The position numbers and the translations under genes were made by a program. The notes beneath the pieces were generated by a model. That model saw only the letters and a list, made by a program, of their open reading frames with translations, was not told the origin of the DNA and ran no database searches. This document shows, piece after piece, positions 11,901-23,450 of a stretch of DNA of 64,000 nt (positions are counted from its first letter, which is position 1; the number at the start of each line of letters is the position of its first letter). The stretch comes from Akebia trifoliata. Taxonomy: Eukaryota; Streptophyta; Magnoliopsida; Ranunculales; Lardizabalaceae. The DNA lies in NCBI GenBank assembly GCA_017979445.1, contig CM030711.1:44749560-44813559 (forward strand), in the 5' to 3' direction.

Positions 11901-14900
11901 CATCTTTTTGATCATTTGAACATCTGGTATGTGCCCACCGCAAATCTGAACCACTTCAGCACGAACACGATCTTGCCAATCTGGATATGAAGCCAATAAA
12001 ATTAATGCCCATGACGTGGTAATCGCAGTGGTCTCAAACCCAGCGAGGAAGATATTCTTGCAATTGTGGATAATAAATTCCTCGACCGCATCTTCCCCTA
12101 GATTGCCAATTTTAGCACCCTCGATGATCATTTGTAGTATATCCTTATCCGATGTAGAATCAGTTCGTCCCTTCACTATCTTCTTGATCATTGAGTGCAC
12201 CTCCTTTTCCAATCTCCACAACTTTCGATTGTTCTTTGTGGGAAGATTTCTAGCAACAACAACAACAACAAAAATGCCTTATCCAAAAGATGAGAAGCCA
12301 GCATATAATATTACCACTTAGAACAATGGATTGCATAAGTAGCATTAAGAAAGTGTTTGAGGGCCACTAACGCCCGTTTGGCCCCCAAAAGCACTTTTGA
12401 TCCCCCAAAGCGGTTTTTGATCAAATAATAAAAATGAATCCAAAACAAGAAGTCAGAAATGGCGAATACCCGCTTCCTTATTTTGAAAGTTACTTTCTTC
12501 TTGGACAATATTCTCCTCACATATCTTAGTAAATAACGAAAAATATTCAAATTTTTAAAGATAATTATGTAAAATATCAATACTTTTTTGTTTAGATATT
12601 TCCCACAACTTCTCTAGATCTCAAAATACAATACTTACTAAACTCGAACCAAAGGACCAACTTGGTTTAAAAAAGAGTGCTTCTACAATTGCATTCCCAA
12701 ACAAGGCCTTAATAGTTGGTTAAAGTAGAAAAGTTGAAACATACATACCTCAATCCAAGGATCCCACTAATCATAATTGGCTTAACTATAGCCTTTTGAA
12801 TGGCTATAAGCCTTAAAAATACTTCCAACCCCATTTCATAATCTCTCCCAAATATAGTTTTGGAGATTACAAAAGATGAGAACCTTTTCAAGTCTTCATC
12901 AATTCTTAGGTCTACAAAGCCCACCTTACTTTCAATCTTACTGTCCCATGAGTTTGCCAGTATGTTGGTTGCCTCCACCATTTGGTTTATCATACCCTGT
13001 AAATTTATTAGTTAAGCAACCATTAGTTAAACAAAACGAGGAGGTTCTCTTCCATGTGTGATTCAGAGTAGTTGAGATCAAATAAATAAATAAGGCTATT
13101 TTGGAAGTACCCCTCTGTTAAATTTGTGATATTAGGATAACCCCTTTCAAAATACAGGATTAGATTTACCTACTTCACCACGGTCAACATTGCGATTTCT
13201 TAATGATTTAATGGTGAAATTTTTATTTTTATTTTCCAAATGTTCTTCAAATATGTAAATTACTAATTCAAAATTTCACTGCTTAATCATTAAAAAAAAT
13301 AAAGAAGCAATGTTGACTTGTGGCCAACAGGGTAAACCTGATCTTGCATTTTGTAAGGGTGGTAAACATAATATCACCAATTTAACAAGGCGTGTTTTTA
13401 AAATGAGTCGTGCTAGAGTGATCTCAAGTTGGAATCTCATACCGCACTTCTTGATGTGAAAGTGGATAGAAACCATAGATGCTTCTTTACTCGTATCTCG
13501 ATGAAAAGAATCTATGATTCCCATACACTTTCACGTCAAGTAAGTGCGATATTAGATTCCAACTTGAGGTCACTCCAGCATGACTCAATATAAAAATAGG
13601 GGAAACACATTCTTTTCGCATTGAATTTGGTCAAAAGTCAAGGAAGTTAGAGAGGTTGCCACCATTATGATACAACTCATTATATTTTTAAGAGTTGGTT
13701 TTAAAAGCAAACGGGAAAAAAGTATTTTTTTTTTTAAATGTTTATTAAATAAGGGTTGGGATCCATAGATTCATGAAAATTGAACTCATGCATACAATCC
13801 CGACCGTGTAAACATATGAATTCACTTTTGGTGAGTCTACTTATCCCAACCCATTAAATGACTAGAAATATACTAAAGGATAAATTACACTTTGACGTCG
13901 TATAGTTTGGCATAATTCCATTTTGACTCGTAATATTTTGATAATTGCACTTACCTCCTTTTTCACTAGCAACGTTAAAATTTAGATGTTAGTTTACCAT
14001 TTTACCCTCTTATTTTATATTAAAAAGAAGATTTAAAAACAATAATTAAAATGTCAATCTAAGCATTCCTTGAACCCATTTTTTCATAGCCATATTTTGT
14101 ATTATAAAAAGAAAAAAAAAAAACATTTTGAAAAGGACAAAATGACCTTTTTCATAAAAAGAGTTTAAATGTTAGGTTCACAACAATTTGACGGAAGGGG
14201 GTAAGTGAATCTCATAAATAATTGTAAGAAATGTAAGTACAATTATCAAAACGTTAAGGGGTCAAAATGGAATTATGTCAAATTATAAGGGGTCAAAGTG
14301 ACGGCCCTGGTCCCTGATAAGGTCCCAATAATGTGATTTTAGGACCATAATTTCACAAATTCTATCACATTTTAAATGTTAATCCTTTTAAATAATTACA
14401 AATTTAATTATTTCTCCAAATTAAGAGAACTAATGAGATTTTATTGTTAATTGTAGATAAATAAAGTGCACGTGGAAGTTATCAAATCGCGAAACAAAGA
14501 CGGTTACAATACGCGAGCAAAAATGAAGCATCCAACAAAATCTCGATGAATTCAACCGCCACGTCACCGCGCCGCGGTTGGGCTTAGGTGCTCCGCGGTG
14601 ATCCTGAGGAAATTTTCCTCGAGATTTGTAGAGAAGTTTCCAAATGCTTCGGTGGTTGTAACTGAATGGGTCTTTCGAATCAAATCATCCACCAAATCAA
14701 CCCGATAACCCGATTACAAATATATAAATTGAAGAGTTGATTTCAAATAAGGGGGCCCCCTCTTGGGTCCCTCTTGACCCTCTTCTTCTCCCTAATTTCT
14801 CTGTATTTTTCCTGATTTTTCTTTTAGAGAGAGTTTGTGTAGTAGTGAGAGGATCAATTGTTTCTTTTATTTCTTATTGTAGTTCTTTTGGGAGTTATTA

Positions 14901-16819
14901 AAGAATGATTAAAGTGCATCTTCTTCTTAACCCATGTTCTCCTTTCTTTTATTATTTTCTACAATTATAATCCTTGCGATGATCGGCTAAACTCTCATTA
15001 GAGAAGTCAAGAATGCCGGAGCAATTTCATCCTACCAATGTTGTTTTAATTCTTTATTTCTGTTTTACATGTTAATTCTGTGAAACTCTTCATGATAAGA
15101 TCATCTAACTTACACTTCTATTTCAACTTTGATGAGTGTTACTTAGATAAGCTCAAGAACACTCATACTCTGTGACGAATGGAAGTATAAGTCGGATAAT
15201 CTTGCCTAGATCAGAGATCTTCATGGATACCTTTGGGTTCCAATCAATAGTTACATCGAATCATCTTCCGATCCACGAGCAATGACTTGCTACGTGGATT
15301 GAGTCATATTTAAAATTAAATAGCATTTTGGATGACTTGCAATGGTAGACTTGAATTCTCTAAGCTTCTTTCTTATATTTTCAATCTCTATTTTCTGTTT
15401 AGATTTCAATTTACAAGTTGATTTTCATCTTATTTGTGCAACAAATCTGGTTTGTTTTTAAATCAACCTGTTTCAAAACTCTGTTATGGTTTTAATCCGA
15501 ATGAATCTTTGAATCTTCATTGTCCCTGTGGAACGAATTCGACTTACCCAAAGTCTTATTTTACATCTCTTAATCTCTATTTTACACAACAGATTTACAA
15601 TCGATCAGTCCCTATATGCCGAATGATCTTTTTTGCTAATAGGGTTGTGAGAAACCCAACAACAGTTTGACATGTGGCGGAAATGACATCAGCAATAGAT
15701 ATAAAATTCCTCTCTCCTTCTTCACATCCCTACCGACAAATTTTAATTGTAAGATTTAAATTATCCAAATGGATTATTGAGACCACATGATATCACATTG
15801 TCAATCTAATGTCACAATCTTCTAGATTTGATGAAAAAAACTCATCCTCACCATTGAGATCATCCTCACCAAAAATCAGTTCAATCAGAAACTTTTAATC
15901 CACATAGGACAAAACACATTGTAAATATATGAGGAGATATGTGTGTACAAGGATCCTAATCATATATATATATATATGAATTGTGCTGGGGCGACATGGG
16001 ATTTATTGTGATTCTCACAATTCTGACGTGGACATGCATACATAACCATAGATGGTTTGTACTCGTATCGTGAGGAAACATATCTATGGTTATGTGCACA
16101 TCCCATGTCAGACTTGTGAGAATTGCAGTAAATACCCTTTGTCATTCCAGCATTTTCCTTAGAGAGGAGTAATTTTTTAATTTATTTTAATTAATTTACC
16201 TTAACCTTCTCCAAGTAAAATTGTGGAGCTACGACTTTCCTGTGGTGTAGCCAAGTTAGCCCATTTGAAGTTACAATGCCCTTTCCAAGCAAAGCTCCAA
16301 ATTCTTTTTGTTGGTAAGAAGGTTTCCCAAGATCCAAAGATGTGGAAAGGATCATCTCCTTCGCCAAATCAGGATGGGTCAGGCACACCACTTGAACGTT
16401 CCCCAAAGAAAAAGTGAATACTTTGCCTGTCAAAAGTAGTCTCACTCACTCTCATTTACTGTTTTCGAAATTTAAATTACTGAAATGGGAATTTCACAAT
16501 TTTCATCACCTGTTTGGTAAAAGTAAAACATACCGTATTGTTCTCTCCACTGCATTAAATGTGGATAGAGGATGTAACTAAAATCATGGGTGATGATTGA
16601 TTCTTGGTTTTTTCGATTCTTTTCGACCATTGATTGGAACTTCTTGATGTCGGGAATGTTCCCATATGGGAAAGAAGGAGGAGGACCATTGATACCTTGC
16701 TTTCGAAGCTTAGATCGAAGTCTTTGGGGCTTCAACCAGATAACGTTATAGAGATGGAAAAACAAGCTAGAGATGAAAACCAGACACACTGAGAAGATGA
16801 TCTTCACTACTTCCTCCAT
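8956..16819 (-). CDS. Gene B: CYP714-type cytochrome P450, 513 aa, five exons
   Basis: Exons on the minus strand: 16819-16534, 16426-16200, 12996-12749, 12249-11895, 9381-8956 (stop TAA). All borders are GT-AG, phases 1, 0, 2, 0, and joined they give 1542 nt in one frame. Residues 5-25 form a membrane anchor, followed by the KLRKQG basic patch and the GPPPSFPYG hinge. The I-helix AGFETT is at 323-328, ETLR at 379-382, PDRF at 434-437 and the haem loop FGIGARTCVG at 454-463 (ligand Cys461). The order and C-terminal half resemble Arabidopsis CYP714A1, a CYP72-clan monooxygenase. Family members hydroxylate, epoxidise or carboxylate gibberellins, and some oxidise triterpenes; the substrate here is unknown. 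Intron 1 is only 107 bp, against more than 2 kb in C and D. Upstream on the minus strand an AATATAATATG stretch near 16860 is a possible TATA box. Subfamily is not assigned. Confidence 0.93.
9573..9812. mobile_element. Inverted-repeat element in gene B intron 4
   Basis: Phrases built on CAAATTTTTCATTGTCAATT, AAGCCATTAAAT and GACACGTCAAATTTTCTTG recur, partly inverted, within 240 bp. A related copy lies in gene C intron 2 at about 31510-31808. No coding capacity. Confidence 0.5.
9900..11834. other. Gene B intron 4, remaining part
   Basis: AT-rich intron sequence with no recognised element and no P450-like frame. It includes a short (AG)n run near 10204. Confidence 0.5.
12255..12273. repeat. 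(GTT)n tract at the intron 3 acceptor of gene B
   Basis: On the minus strand the intron ends TGTTGTTGTTGTTGCTAG just before exon 4. The same GTT tract sits at this position in genes C (34527-34538) and D (56892-56937), so it predates the gene duplications. Confidence 0.75.
13404..13587. mobile_element. Stem-loop MITE, GTCGTGCTAG type, in gene B intron 2
   Basis: Ends TGAGTCGTGCTAGAGTGA and TCACTCCAGCATGACTCA form clean inverted repeats. Long paired arms (CTCAAGTTGGAATCT) flank the central hairpin AACCATAGATGC with a CTCGTATCTCGAT loop. This is the best-preserved copy with both ends symmetrical. A related arm set occurs at 58195-58356. Confidence 0.8.
13878..14306. mobile_element. Inverted-repeat MITE, about 430 bp, in gene B intron 2
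   Basis: Left ACACTTTGACGTCG...CATAATTCCATTTTGAC pairs with right GTCAAAATGGAATTATG...CAAAGTGACG. TIRs exceed 80 bp with mismatches. It ends next to the LTR-like block that follows. Confidence 0.65.
14310..15665 (+). mobile_element. Probable solo LTR or LTR fragment in gene B intron 2
   Basis: Different in composition from its neighbours. It has a TATA-like ACAAATATATAAATTG near 14706, a promoter-like CT-rich stretch after it, and near the right end CCCTGTGGAACGAATTCGAC, a phrase typical of long LTRs of plant gypsy-type elements. Possible TG...CA ends are TGATAAGGTCCC and AGAAACCCAACA. No target duplication or internal genes could be found, so the call is tentative. Confidence 0.4.
15841..15920. 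mobile_element. Fragment of a GGATGATC-core element
   Basis: Contains GAGATCATCCTCACCAAAA, ATCAG and CACATAGGACAAAACAC, the right half of the hairpin element that forms the array at 40730-47491. The left half is missing. Confidence 0.6.
15978..16158. mobile_element. Stem-loop MITE, GTGCTGGGG type, next to exon 2 of gene B
   Basis: Ends GAATTGTGCTGGGGCGACA and TGTCATTCCAGCATTTTCC. Arms share AATTCTGACG / CTTGTGAGAATT-type pairing, and the inner stem is ATAACCATAGATGG with a CTCGTATCGTGAGG loop. It lies about 40 bp from the exon 2 donor, so it would be in the pre-mRNA. Confidence 0.8.
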
Positions 16820-16869
16820 TATTCCTTCTCTTCATTTTTCAATGATTCTCTTGTATACATATTATATTC

Positions 16870-17708
16870 AACTTTATTTAGAAGACAGATTTACCGGGCA
16901 CACCAATCTGTAGTAATTTTATTACAAAAACACCCTTACTTTATTTTTATTTATTTTTGATAAATAACGTTGTATTCATGAAACAGAATCCAATTGGTAG
17001 AGTTGACCAATTTGTATAGGCCTTACAATAAAGTACTATTCACGAACAGCAGCAAATCCCATCCACTTGTACAAAAAAAAATCCTAAAAAAAATAAATTC
17101 ATAAACTCCTTATACATTTTAGACCAACAAAAGATAAAATCCAAATTAAACATAATCATTCTGTACTTGAGCAAACCTTATTTAATGATTGAAACTATCA
17201 ATCATGGCAAACTTAATAAGATTTAAAATATTACTAAGGGTTGTTGAGGCTATATGGATTATCAAATTAGAAATCCAACAACAGAGAATTCTAATTTTCA
17301 TGGGCAAATTCAGTTTAAAAAACATTTTTATTCAAAATATAATTTTTGTGAGCTTGATGTTAGGTGTTGAAAATGAATGGCTACCGAAGTCCCAAATTTA
17401 AAATTAAAATTCAATGGTGAAAATTTTTTTTTTTTTTTTATTCTTAGAATTTTTTTCCTTTATAACCTTGTCAAATTAGATCACGTTTTTTATGCCACAA
17501 ATTAATGTCATTAAAATCCACTCCAAACTATGTTGAGTAACAAATTAACTTCATAAATTTGCATTTTATGACATGGATTCCCATTCGAGAGTTTGGTGGG
17601 TAACAAACTTGATAAAGTAAGGTTTTCTTGGAGTTGTCAGAACTCTAAGCGAGTTTTTGTAATAAAAATGTAACAGTTGGATCTGGTAAATCTCTTTATT
17701 TAGAATGA
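16870..17708. mobile_element. TIR element adjoining the gene B start
   Basis: Left TTATTTAGAAGACAGATTTACC...TTTATTACAAAAAC is inverted at the right as GTTTTTGTAATAAAAA...GGTAAATCTCTTTATTTAGA. The TIR is about 80 bp. It is also present in copy 2 (20955-21560) and inverted at 1835-1980. It lies within about 50-900 bp of the gene B ATG and so supplies its proximal promoter. Confidence 0.55.
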
Positions 17709-17883
17709 ACATAGTCTTGTTGATTTTTTTCAAGTCTTTATATTTTCTAGCCACCATGGTTTTATTTACTCAAGATTCATCTTAGAAAATCAATTGTTTT
17801 ATATGCACTGCCAGGTCATTGCAGTGTTAAGCTCAGTGTCCAACGTAGACAATCAAGCATTTTCCATTTTATATTTTGGGAGT

Positions 17884-18103
17884 ACTGATATTTTAATAAA
17901 ATAGTCTTCTCTTGGTCAATACTTGGATGATGTGGCATGGACACGAATCCATAGATCTCTTTTCTCGGGATACATTACTCAAAATTCTCATAAAAATGAA
18001 TTATTGTGTATCCCGAGGAAATCAAGCTATGGTTTCGTGTCCATACCACGCCAGTCGAGTATTAACTCGGTGTAGACTTTCTAGCTAGAAAATCATTATT
18101 CTT
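17884..18103. mobile_element. Stem-loop MITE, ATGATTTTCTA type, copy 1
   Basis: Arms CAATACTTGG... / ...CGAGTATTAACTCGG pair. The central stem ATCCATAGATCTC has a loop with CTCGGGATACA and TGTATCCCGAGG. The right end is TAGAAAATCATTATTCTT. It is shared by all three copies of the block, so it was inserted before the triplication. Confidence 0.75.
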
Positions 18104-19558
18104 ATTTGAGTCACTGGGAGGGGCATTTCTGACGTGAAAAGTGTGTAGGAGCCATAGGTTAGAATGTCCCTCACAAAAATATTTATAGACTCATAGCTCA
18201 ATCGGTTTCACACATTGCAAAATAACTTTGAGGACATGTGTTCGAGTTTAGTTTACCTTTTAAAAAAGGGGAAATGACCGTAAAAACCTATTTTTGAAAA
18301 CATGTACCAAAAAGTCCCTTCTAAAAAAATATTGAATCTTCAATACCCATTTTACCAAGTATTAGTCTAAAAACGATTTTTTAAATAAAACTGTCGTAAT
18401 TACCCTATCAACGATTTTTGAGGTTTAAGGAAACATGTTTATTTGAGGTACTCCTATGTTCTAAGATTAATGACATGCCCCTTGACTACAATCATCTCTT
18501 ATAGAACAATGAAAAAATGATCTAAATGAAAAAAGAAAAAAAAAATCATTGTTTTCTCTTCTCAGAACTAGTAATCTTTAACTCACATAGATGATGATGA
18601 CGATGATGTTGAAGATAAGTATGATCATCATCAAACTGATTTGACCTATGTATATTAGATTTATTAAAATATATAAATAATTTAAAATAATTAAAACTTA
18701 TCTTGAATGTTCATCAAATTGATTCAATTCAAAAATTAACAAGTCAAACTCAAATAAGTCAAATAAAATTATTTTGAATTTATAAATAATTTTTCATATA
18801 TAAAAATATTTATTTTTTATTTTTCATAAAAATATTAATAACCAAATAAATTGGTCAAGTTTTTTATTTGACTTGGAATATTTTTAAATCAAATCACTTT
18901 GTAAAATTGTTAAAAGCGTAGTTTAGATTTTATTTTATTTTTAATTGTGAAAAGGTCCTTAATAATTTAATATTTTATTAAGTGGGATTTAAATATTCTG
19001 TATTCTTTATCATAGGAATATTCAGTTCATATTCTCAATAAAGAATCTTTTGTAGTCATTCTCCCTAAAAAGAATAACATTTTTTGTTGTTTTAGATCAT
19101 AGATTTTTCATCGGGATACAAAAAGAAAATTGTCTATGATTCTCTACGTTTGAATGAATTTTGAGTTAGTTTTTTTTATAATAAGTTTATCATTAATATT
19201 CAAAAGCAAAAATAAACTACTTATTAAAAACTATTTTCTTTAATAGTTATTATCTACTTTGTATACAAGAAGCTCCTTAGCAAATCAAAATAGTTGGATT
19301 CCCAATATGTTGTCGGTGATTTGTTGCAAGTCAGTATCAGTATGACAATAGACTCGGATCCAGCATAATTAGTTTCGTGGGCTCCCATTTGGTACGTTGA
19401 TTTCGGACTCAGATTCACATAATTGATCGGGTGGGCCCCAATTTTTGTACTGGTGTGGGTAGGTAGAGATCTGCTTTGCTCCATGATTATGGACACATTC
19501 ACTATAATTGATTGGGTGGGCCCCCATTTTTTATCTCAAAAATAAGATATCCTTCACT

Positions 19559-19588
19559 TTTATTTATTTATTTATTTATTTATTTATT
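19559..19588. repeat. (TTTA)n microsatellite
   Basis: Seven or so TTTA units; the equivalent place in copy 3 (near 26308) has a shorter run. Confidence 0.8.
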
Positions 19589-20514
19589 TCTTTAGGTGTG
19601 TGGGGGGCGCAACATAAAGTACGACACTAGACAAAATTTTATAGGATAATTAAGAGTGAAAAAAAAATAAAATTATAAGAGATAATAGTGATAGATTTTT
19701 TTATCCACCGTTAAATTTTATCATAATAATCTATTATCCATTGACTTTGAAAATTTTTGTGAGGGTAAGTACCCTGACAGCCCCCACTATAAATTGGTCC
19801 TTGTAGAAAATAATCCGTTAATAAAATCTGTCCCTATTTCGTCCAAAAAATAAATTTTCTCTATTGGTTGGCCCCATAAAAATATTTTTACCTTTGATTG
19901 CCCTTGGGAGATCAAAATCCTGGTTCCACCCTTCTTAAGAGCACCGTAATTCATATGGTATTAATAAAGAATTAGCACACGCATGACGCCCTCTTAGTCA
20001 AAGTTGTGTGACTATAGAACCTCTCTTGTTTAATCTATAGTTTTAAAACTCCACTGAACTGAGTCGAGTTGTGCTGACCATTTAGAAGTCAACTTGGACG
20101 AGTCAAATAAAAATACAATAAATCTACAAGCATTTAATGAGAGTTGTTGTAGGCACCCCTACTTTTACTTATTACATTCCAATATAAAGAAAATAAGAGA
20201 ATAGTTGAGTTGCCGTGTCGTGCCAATAGCAGATATCTTTAGAAAATAGATTTTCTATATTTTAAAATAAATAATAATCTCACTAGATGAAAATATTAAA
20301 TAAACTATTATAAGTCGATCAATTTTTAACCCGACTAGGTCAAGATAATGAATTGACTGCACCTTTTACAAATTAACTCAATGAGTCAATTGCATCATGT
20401 TTGCAATTGGGTCACCTCAAACTCTAATTTGAGTCAAGTTAACTAGGTTGAGTTTCAAGTTGGTTTGAACTTTGAGGATTTTGAAAGTAAGGAGTGAAAG
20501 CTCCAAAGAAAGAA

Positions 20515-20731
20515 GATTAATGATTTTCAAACTCCCGCACAAGACATACTCAAAATACTATCCTGACATGTGTTAGAATCATAAATTTTTTACCTCGGGA
20601 TAAACAATTGTAAATATTTATAGGATATACATATTTGTATCTCGAGGCAACAATCTTTGATTCTAGCACATGCCACTTCAAGAGAGTATTTTGAGTACAT
20701 CACATGGGGAAATCCAATTATCACGACTCTA
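20515..20731. mobile_element. Stem-loop MITE between repeat copies 1 and 2
   Basis: Arms ACTCAAAATACTATCCTGAC / CAAGAGAGTATTTTGAGTAC pair. Inner stem AGAATCATAAATT / AATCTTTGATTCT with a CTCGGGATA...TATCTCGAGG loop. The right end TATCACGACTCT is the GAGTCGTG terminus of this superfamily. Confidence 0.7.
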
Positions 20732-20860
20732 ATATAAAATGTATTTGGGCTTCAAAGGAGGAGTTTCTAAATACAGATTTTTAATTAGTGGAGAGCAGTT
20801 GATATTAAGTGATCTGCAACTAGAGGATTTTCGTAACAGATGTGGACGGCCAATAATAAA

Positions 20861-20900
20861 GGAAAATGCTGGAATGACACAAACGGAGACACAAAACTGA
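20861..20900. mobile_element. Stem-loop MITE end fragment
   Basis: GGAAAATGCTGGAATGACAC is the right-end terminus of the GCTGGAGTGAC subfamily; the rest is absent. It abuts the breakpoint of repeat copy 2. Confidence 0.5.
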
Positions 20901-21540
20901 CAAAATGATTCTCTTCTTTTTTTTCAATGATTCTCTTGTATGTATATTCAACTTTATTTAGAAGAGAGATTTACTGGGCAGGCCTATCTATTGCAATTTA
21001 ATTACAAAAACCCCGTTATTTTATCAAGTTCGTCACTTGAGCAAATTTTATTGTATGATTTAGACTACCATGATAAATTTAGTAAGATTTAAAATATTAC
21101 TAAGGGTTGTTGAGACTATATGGATTATCAAATTAGAAATCTAACACCACATAGTTCTAGTTTTCATGGACAAACTAAGATTAAAACACATTTTTATTCA
21201 AAAGTTATATTTTTGACCTTGATCTTAGGTGTTTGAAAATGAATGACTACCGAACTCACAAATTTAAAACTAAAATTCAATGGTGTAAATTAACTCTTTT
21301 TTTTTAGAAATTTTTGCCTATATAAACTTGTCACATCAAATCATGTTTATGGATGCCACAAATTAATGCCATTAGAATCCACTCTAAGGTATGTTGAGTA
21401 ACAAATTAACTTCATAAATTTGCATTTTATGACGTGGATTCCTATTCCAGGGTTTGGTGGGTAACAAACTTGATAAAGTAAGGTTTCCTTGGAGTTGTCA
21501 AAACTCTAAGAGAGTTTTTGTAATAAACATGCAACAGTTG

Positions 21541-22226
21541 GGTTTGTCAGGTTCGAATCGGAATCGAACCAAACGTGATCGGTTCTACAAATTTGAAATT
21601 GAACCAATCTAATTACCCTATAGATTTGAACCAACCTTGGTTCGGATCTATTCTTGGTTCTCATACTTATTATTTTCAATAGTAAAATTAAAATAGTTAA
21701 AACTTAAAACTAAGCAAAATAAATATTAAACAAAGCATTACGTATAACACGCATAAATAAAGCATCAACATACTTATTATTTCAATATAAACAAAGCATC
21801 ACATATAACATATTAAAAATGAAAATCATAAAAAAATTAAAAAATAGATGAAAGAAACTAAGAAATGTGACGAGTGACGAGGTGAAGAAGATGAACAGCT
21901 AGCCTTTCTTCAAATAACTTGAAGAAAAGAGAATAGATGAAAGAAACTAAGAAAGGGACTTGAGATTTTGAGCATTATTTGAATGTTTTTACCTTTTATC
22001 TTTTAAGATTATATTTTATTTTTAAATATATATAATAAATATAAAAATTGATTCGGTTCTATTATACCCCTAATCTAAAACTGAATCAAATCAATCAATT
22101 TTTTTTTTTTTTTACAATCTGTACCCGAACCCAACCGTGCTCAATCCGAACCAATCCAATCCAAAAGGCTTCAGATTGGTTTGGTTCTCGGATTTACCCG
22201 ATCCAGTGTGCACCCGTATTGCACAC
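21541..22226. mobile_element. GAACCGAACC-rich hAT-like insertion in copy 2
   Basis: Interrupts copy 2 where copy 1 reads straight through (near 17680). Its ends are rich in TTGGTTCGGAT / ATCCGAACCAATC and a terminal GTGTGCACCCGT, resembling the elements at 26349-26948, 49755-50265 and 63242-63735. No target duplication was found. Confidence 0.5.
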
Positions 22227-22370
22227 AGTCTTGTTGATTTTTCTCAAGTCTATTATTTCCTCGAGATTCATCTTAGAAAATCAATTGTTTTCTATGCACA
22301 GTCAAGTCATTGTAGTGTTGAGCATAGTGTCCAATGTAGTAGTCAAGCATTTTCCATTTTATTTTTCAAA

Positions 22371-22593
22371 GTGCTAATATTCTAATCAGAAAGTCTTCTC
22401 TTGGTCAATACCTAGATGATGTGGCACGGACACAAAATCCATAGATCTCTTTCCTCGGGATACACCACTTGAAATTCTTATAAAAAATATACAGTTGTGT
22501 ATCCCAAGAAAATCGATCTATGGTTTCATGTCCATACCACGTCAGTCAAGTATTGACTCAGTGTAGACTTTCTAGTTAGAAAATCATTATTCT
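22371..22593. mobile_element. Stem-loop MITE, ATGATTTTCTA type, copy 2
   Basis: Same element as at 17884-18103, by descent in the repeated block; loop sequence CTCGGGATACA / TGTATCCCAAG. Confidence 0.75.
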
Positions 22594-22921
22594 TATTTGA
22601 GTCACTGGGAGGGACATTTCTGACGTGGAAATGCATTGGAGCCATAGATTAGAATGACTCTCTCAAGCATTAATCATTCTTATTTTTCTCATATAATACG
22701 TGATTTTATTAAAGATCGATATTTCTTTGGAGTCTACGAAATAGAACAAAAACAATCACTAGTTTCTCATACATTTCGTAGCTCTAGAGATCTCTATTTA
22801 TATAATCAAAAAATACCAAAACAAGTAAAACTCCCCTAGGATAGAAAACTCCTTAAGAAAATCTTTATGAGTGCTATTTTCATAATCCTTAAAAAATTCA
22901 GGTCAGGGACTATTCCCCACA

Positions 22922-22993
22922 CGCATTCCTATGAAGGGACATTGCGCTCTTCACCCTCGCATTCCTATGAAGGGACATTGCGCTCTTCACCCT
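22922..22993. repeat. 36-bp tandem repeat, two perfect units
   Basis: 22922-22957 and 22958-22993 are identical (CGCATTCCTATGAAGGGAC...). They lie in the part of copy 2 that has no match in copies 1 or 3 and are more GC-rich than the surroundings. Origin unknown. Confidence 0.85.
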
Positions 22994-23450
22994 CGCCAGT
23001 TGATCGAGCAACAGGACCCCCATAGCTATGTGTAACGCAACAGAATACAAGACATTTACAAAACAATATACATATCCGTATAACTTGTATCTTGAGAATC
23101 CATATGCTACGTTATTAATATTTTTCATAGAAATATTAATAACCAAATAAATAGGTCAAGTTTTTTATTTGACTTGGTATATTTTTAAATCAAACCACTT
23201 TGTAAATTGTTAAAAAGATTGCAAGTATCTTATATAAAAAAAATTATGAAAAAATCCTTAATAAGATAATATTTTATTAAGTGGGATTTAAATGGTACGT
23301 ATTCTCAATAAAGAATCCTTCATAGTCATTGTCCTTAAAAAAATGATTTTTTTTTTTTTAATTTTAGATCATAAATTTTTTATCGAGATGCAAAAAGAAA
23401 ATTATCCATGATTCTCGACCTTTAAATGAATTTTGAGTGAGTTTTTTTTA

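Larger units (their letters stand above)
16821..20262. repeat. Upstream block of gene B, copy 1 of a threefold repeat
   Basis: Starts immediately next to the gene B start codon (ATTCCTTCTCTTCATTTTTC) and is matched, in order, by 20905-24855 (copy 2) and 24856-27568 (copy 3, lacking the first part). Shared landmarks are ATTCTCTTGTATACATAT, GATTCATCTTAGAAAATC, a stem-loop MITE, ATTCAAAAGCAAAAATAAAC and TAATTGATTGGGTGGGCCCC. Copy 1 holds the empty site TTTTTTTTA (19170-19178) for the foldback found in copy 2. Confidence 0.75.

Noticed and set aside
15434..15670. 78-codon frame
   Set aside because: Lies in the LTR-like block in gene B intron 2; no recognised protein.
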